This document shows positions 61,538 to 64,000 of a stretch of 64,000 bases of DNA, one piece after another. Both the position numbers and the translations under genes were made by a program. How positions within the stretch are numbered: the stretch's first letter is position 1; each line of letters starts with the position of its first letter. Source of the stretch: CBDFLD01 sp965249005 (GTDB lineage Bacteria; Acidobacteriota; UBA6911). A model generated the notes under the pieces. That model did not search any database and was not told the origin of the DNA. It saw only the letters and a list, made by a program, of their open reading frames with translations. The stretch lies in assembly GCA_965249005.1 (NCBI GenBank), contig CBDFLD010000015.1:62001-126000 (forward strand), written 5' to 3'.

Positions 61538-62308
61538 TCAGCTGTGACATTCCTTGACTTTTCGAAGCTTGGTTCGCAGTCGCAACATTGCTTTGGTATG
61601 AAGTTGGGAGACTCTGGACTCGTTGACTCCCAGTACCTTTCCGATCTCCTTCATCGTCAGCTCGTCGTAGTAGTACAGAGAAACCACAAGGCGTTCCTTC
61701 TTGGGCAGGGTGTCGATTGCTCCTGACAGGATGTTTCGAATCTCAGACTTCCGAAACAGGAAAAAGGGATCCAGCTGCGGAGAGTCAGGGACATATTTGA
61801 CCAGGGGCTCCCCGTTTCGATCGTCGTCCTGAGAGGTCAAATCCTGAAAGCTTCCCAGGTTTAGTCCCTTGATTTGATCCACCAGCTCATAGAATTCCTC
61901 GAGAGAAATGCCGAGCTCGTCGCTCACTTCCTTGTCTGTCGCCGGACGCCCCAGTTTTTGCTCGAGTTCCTTGTATACTTTCTCGAGATCCTTGCTCTTC
62001 TTCCTCAAAGATCGCGGAGCCCAGTCCAGATTGCGCAAACTATCCAGAATCGCCCCCTTGATCCGAAGCTCTGCATAGGTCTTGAACTTCACCCCTCTCG
62101 AGGGGTCGAACTTCTCGATCGCGTCCAGGAGTCCTAGCACACCCGCGCTCACCAGGTCGTTCAATTCCACGTGCGAGGGAAGCTTGGTTGAAATCCGCTG
62201 CGCGATATACTTGATTTGAGGAAGATGCTCGAGTATCAGATGCTCCCGCTCGGACGATTGCTGAACGGTCGCTTCATAGGCCCTCACCTGTTGTGCAGAT
62301 TCGTGCAT
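61538..62308 (-). CDS. fliA: Flagellar sigma factor FliA (sigma-28)
   Basis: 256 residues. Region 2 is seen in LNDLVSAGVLGLLDAIEKFDPSRGVKFKTYAELRIKGAILDSLR, region 3 in SKDLEKVYKELEQKLGRPATDKEVSDELGIS and region 4 in LPKKERLVVSLYYYDELTMKEIGKVLGVNESRVSQLHTKAMLRLR. It directs polymerase to late flagellar promoters; five candidate sites for it are annotated in this window, and its anti-sigma factor FlgM is also present. Six bases before fliM. Confidence 0.96.
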   Translation of the reverse strand: MHESAQQVRAYEATVQQSSEREHLILEHLPQIKYIAQRISTKLPSHVELNDLVSAGVLGLLDAIEKFDPSRGVKFKTYAELRIKGAILDSLRNLDWAPRSLRKKSKDLEKVYKELEQKLGRPATDKEVSDELGISLEEFYELVDQIKGLNLGSFQDLTSQDDDRNGEPLVKYVPDSPQLDPFFLFRKSEIRNILSGAIDTLPKKERLVVSLYYYDELTMKEIGKVLGVNESRVSQLHTKAMLRLRTKLRKVKECHS

Positions 62309-62434
62309 GGTTGTTCCTCACTGGGAGCAGAGCCGAGATGGACAAGATGTCCGCCCTGCAGGCTATTCCGATACGTTTCCAACGTCGAGAGAACGGAGGA
62401 AACCGGCTATTTGCAAAAATCCATTCGAGATACG

Positions 62435-62692
62435 CTAGTTGACCCACTCATTGACGAGCTTTTCCCACACGACCCGGCTGGGAACGCTCGTGCCCATTTG
62501 CTGAACCAGGCTCTGGCCAAGCTTTCTAAAACAACGACTGGATGACGAGTTGGGATATCGGTGCGTGACCAGAACCTGACTGCGCACTGCCTGAGACAAG
62601 TGCGGATCACGCTCTATATATCCGAGAAAACCAACATCCCGCTTAAGAAACCTTTTGATGACCGAGTTGATCTGGTTGAATACCTCGTATGC
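62435..62692 (-). pseudogene. C-terminal part of flhG after an in-frame stop
   Basis: Directly after TAA 62693-62695, in the same frame, 85 sense codons run to TAG 62435-62437: AYEVFNQINSVIKRFLKR, then DVGFLGYIERDPHLSQAVRS and further. This matches the normal FlhG ending (GYI-x-D-P-L-x-x-A-V-R). No start codon with a ribosome site lies at its beginning. A single G-to-T change (GAA or GAG-like codon to TAA) would explain the break. Confidence 0.82.
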
Positions 62693-63358
62693 TTAATCTT
62701 CTCTTGCGACGGAATTCATCAACACTTTCACATCCTTTTCCGGGTCTTCGGTTAGAAGGATCTTGATAACGGCGTACGCATCCACGATTGCGGTCGGCTC
62801 CGGAGCACTCACGACAATGACCTCATGAGCTGGCAACAAGAAATGAATGACGTTCCGAGATACTCCTGCGGCTGTATCGATGATGAGGTAGTCGATGTCG
62901 GAGTCCAGCTCGGAAAAACTGTCAACGAGGTGATTTCTCTGCTCGTTTGTTATCTCGGTCAGTCCCTGGATCCCCGAGCTGGCTGGAATGATGCGCATCC
63001 CTTTGGGACCGGGAACAATGATTTCCGACAGAGCTTTCTTGCCTATCAGCACGTGCCCAAGGTGAAACCGCGGAGCGAGTCCGAGCAATACGTCTATGTT
63101 CGCCAGACCAAGGTCAGCGTCGAACACCAACACTTTTTTCCCGAGGTCCGAGAGGACTGCTGCGAGATTCGCTACGACATTCGTCTTGCCCACACCCCCC
63201 TTCCCGCTGGTCACCGCCACGATATGGGTGCCCGTTGATGTGGTCACGGCGCGGGATTCCGACTGATCCTTCGTTCTGGCGTCGCGAATGGTCGATGCTT
63301 GATCGCCTCTCGAAGAAGTCATCGTACCGGAGAGAGAAAGAGGCTGCTTTTTATCCAT
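62693..63358 (-). CDS. flhG: FlhG-type MinD-like ATPase, cut by an in-frame TAA
   Basis: 221 residues before the stop. VTSGKGGVGKTNVVANLA is the deviant Walker A with the signature lysine; VFDADLGLANIDVLLGL is Walker A'-adjacent Asp, and DIDYLIIDTAAGVSRNVI Walker B. FlhG sets flagellar number and place by stimulating the GTPase of FlhF, encoded just before it. The frame stops after KVLMNSVARED, while the rest of the family sequence continues in the same frame to 62435; full length would be about 306 residues. The lost part includes the C-terminal helices that lie near the membrane-targeting amphipathic region. ATG 63358 (GGAAACATTC before it) or ATG 63370 is the start. Confidence 0.88.
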   Translation of the reverse strand: MDKKQPLSLSGTMTSSRGDQASTIRDARTKDQSESRAVTTSTGTHIVAVTSGKGGVGKTNVVANLAAVLSDLGKKVLVFDADLGLANIDVLLGLAPRFHLGHVLIGKKALSEIIVPGPKGMRIIPASSGIQGLTEITNEQRNHLVDSFSELDSDIDYLIIDTAAGVSRNVIHFLLPAHEVIVVSAPEPTAIVDAYAVIKILLTEDPEKDVKVLMNSVARED

Positions 63359-64000
63359 GAATGTTTCCATATCTACTTTCTTGGAGCACTATGTCTACGA
63401 TTTGATCCTTCATCGCGCTGTGAAAATCCTCGGGCACTCGCTGTCCGTCCGCCACATACGAAAGTGTCTTCTGCGTCCGAACCATCTCGTTGAAGATGGG
63501 ACCGAAGGTCGAAGTCTCATCCAGCTTGGTAAAAAGAAGGTAGTCGGGATCGCAGATATCGAAGTGGTCCACGATATCTTCCAGATCCCCCGGCTTCGTC
63601 GTTGCGCTGAGTACAAGATGACACTCCACTTCATCGGACTCCTTCAAAAAGCCCAGAACCTCACCCATGGAGCTAAGGTCCCGAGGCGCCCGGCCGGCGG
63701 TGTCGATTAGCACATGATCTCGATTGACGTGCTCCTCCAAGACCCGGTCCAGCTCAGAGAGCTGTGAGACAAACCGGAAGGGGACCCCCAATAAACTGGC
63801 GTACGTCCGCAGCTGTTCCGCCGCGCCGATACGGTAGCCGTCTAGCGACAGCAAAAGCACCTTCTTCCCCTGTTCGAGAGTGAGTCGCGCAGCAAGCTTC
63901 GCCAATGAGGTCGTCTTTCCCACGCCGGTCGGACCTACGAAAGCGACAACTCTCTTTCCCGGTATTTGCGACTTTGGAGGAGGATCACTCAACATATCCC
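63351..64000 (-). CDS. flhF: FlhF, flagellar SRP-type GTPase (5' part beyond the window)
   Basis: The C-terminal NG domain of FlhF is present: AFVGPTGVGKTTSLAKLAARL (G1), LLSLDGYRIGAAEQLRTYA (G2 region), LIDTAGRAPRD (G3) and LFTKLDETSTFG (G4). The gene runs off the right edge; the N-terminal basic domain is not in the window. FlhF is a GTP-dependent dimer that recruits the first flagellar components, usually to the pole. Its stop overlaps the flhG start region by eight bases. Confidence 0.95.
   Translation of the reverse strand, partial: DMLSDPPPKSQIPGKRVVAFVGPTGVGKTTSLAKLAARLTLEQGKKVLLLSLDGYRIGAAEQLRTYASLLGVPFRFVSQLSELDRVLEEHVNRDHVLIDTAGRAPRDLSSMGEVLGFLKESDEVECHLVLSATTKPGDLEDIVDHFDICDPDYLLFTKLDETSTFGPIFNEMVRTQKTLSYVADGQRVPEDFHSAMKDQIVDIVLQESRYGNIHG

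Noticed and set aside
1..64000. tRNA, rRNA, CRISPR arrays, prophage or integrative element
   Set aside because: No cloverleaf-like gene, repeat-spacer array, integrase or phage structural gene was recognised; the only mobile element is the IS in fliM.

Overview
The window looks like a chromosomal segment of a motile, Gram-negative (diderm) bacterium: it encodes both flagellar P-ring (FlgI) and L-ring (FlgH) proteins, signal peptidase I, and RpoN- and FliA-type flagellar promoters. The mix of genes (MglA-type GTPase with a roadblock protein, TPR proteins, FliW/CsrA, many HDOD and HD-GYP regulators, a VWFA-related secreted protein of the type common in Acidobacteriota) points to a deltaproteobacterial/Desulfobacterota, Myxococcota or Acidobacteriota-like lineage. 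I cannot place it more exactly by reading alone. No tRNA, rRNA, CRISPR array or phage was seen.

Layout. 1-4.0 kb (minus): an operon headed by a NusG-family antiterminator paralogue, then an AMP-ligase/ACP/acyltransferase fusion and a membrane protein. 4.2-8.0 kb (plus): threonylcarbamoyl-AMP synthase, a dual-specificity phosphatase, TerC, an FmdB zinc ribbon and an alpha/beta hydrolase. 8.1-11.3 kb (minus): Na+/alanine symporter, rhodanese, MglA-like GTPase and roadblock protein. 11.4-15.4 kb (plus): basic-tailed TPR protein, YvcK, GlmU and a cysteine-rich protein. 15.4-20.4 kb (minus): lepB-carA-carB. 20.6-24.9 kb (plus): VWFA-like protein, then a probable FliA-dependent operon of a MinD-like ATPase, an HD-GYP response regulator and a GNAT protein.

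24.9-64 kb is one large motility region. A divergent control region near 34.15-34.39 kb carries a sigma-54 promoter facing left and a sigma-28 promoter facing right. The left operon encodes an unknown protein, a nonulosonic (sialic-like) acid pathway (PseG, HAD, NeuB, ATP-grasp, nucleotidyltransferase, DegT aminotransferase, SpsF), FlbD and the MotA/MotB stator. To the right are two flagellin genes, flaG, fliD, fliS, a chaperone-like gene and a Maf-type flagellin glycosyltransferase. A histidine kinase/HDOD cluster follows. Then a long minus-strand set: flgF-G-A-H-I-J, flgM-(orf)-flgN-K-L, fliW, csrA, a glycosyltransferase; and flhF-flhG-fliA-fliM-[IS]-fliN-HDOD-DUF2802-MshEN.

Two things stand out. 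First, regulation is legible: sigma-54 sites at flgF and the sugar operon; sigma-28 sites at both flagellins, flaG, flgM and the ATPase/HD-GYP operon; and in both flagellin leaders the Shine-Dalgarno sits in the six-base loop of a GAATTC/GAATTC hairpin, an apparent CsrA operator with csrA and fliW nearby. Second, several motility genes are broken in this sequence: flagellin 1 (-1 frameshift), the ATP-grasp gene (-1 frameshift), flhG (in-frame TAA), probably an MshEN-domain gene (-1 frameshift), and an IS element in the last codons of fliM. This is either recent decay of motility or a mix of one real IS insertion and assembly errors; raw reads would decide.
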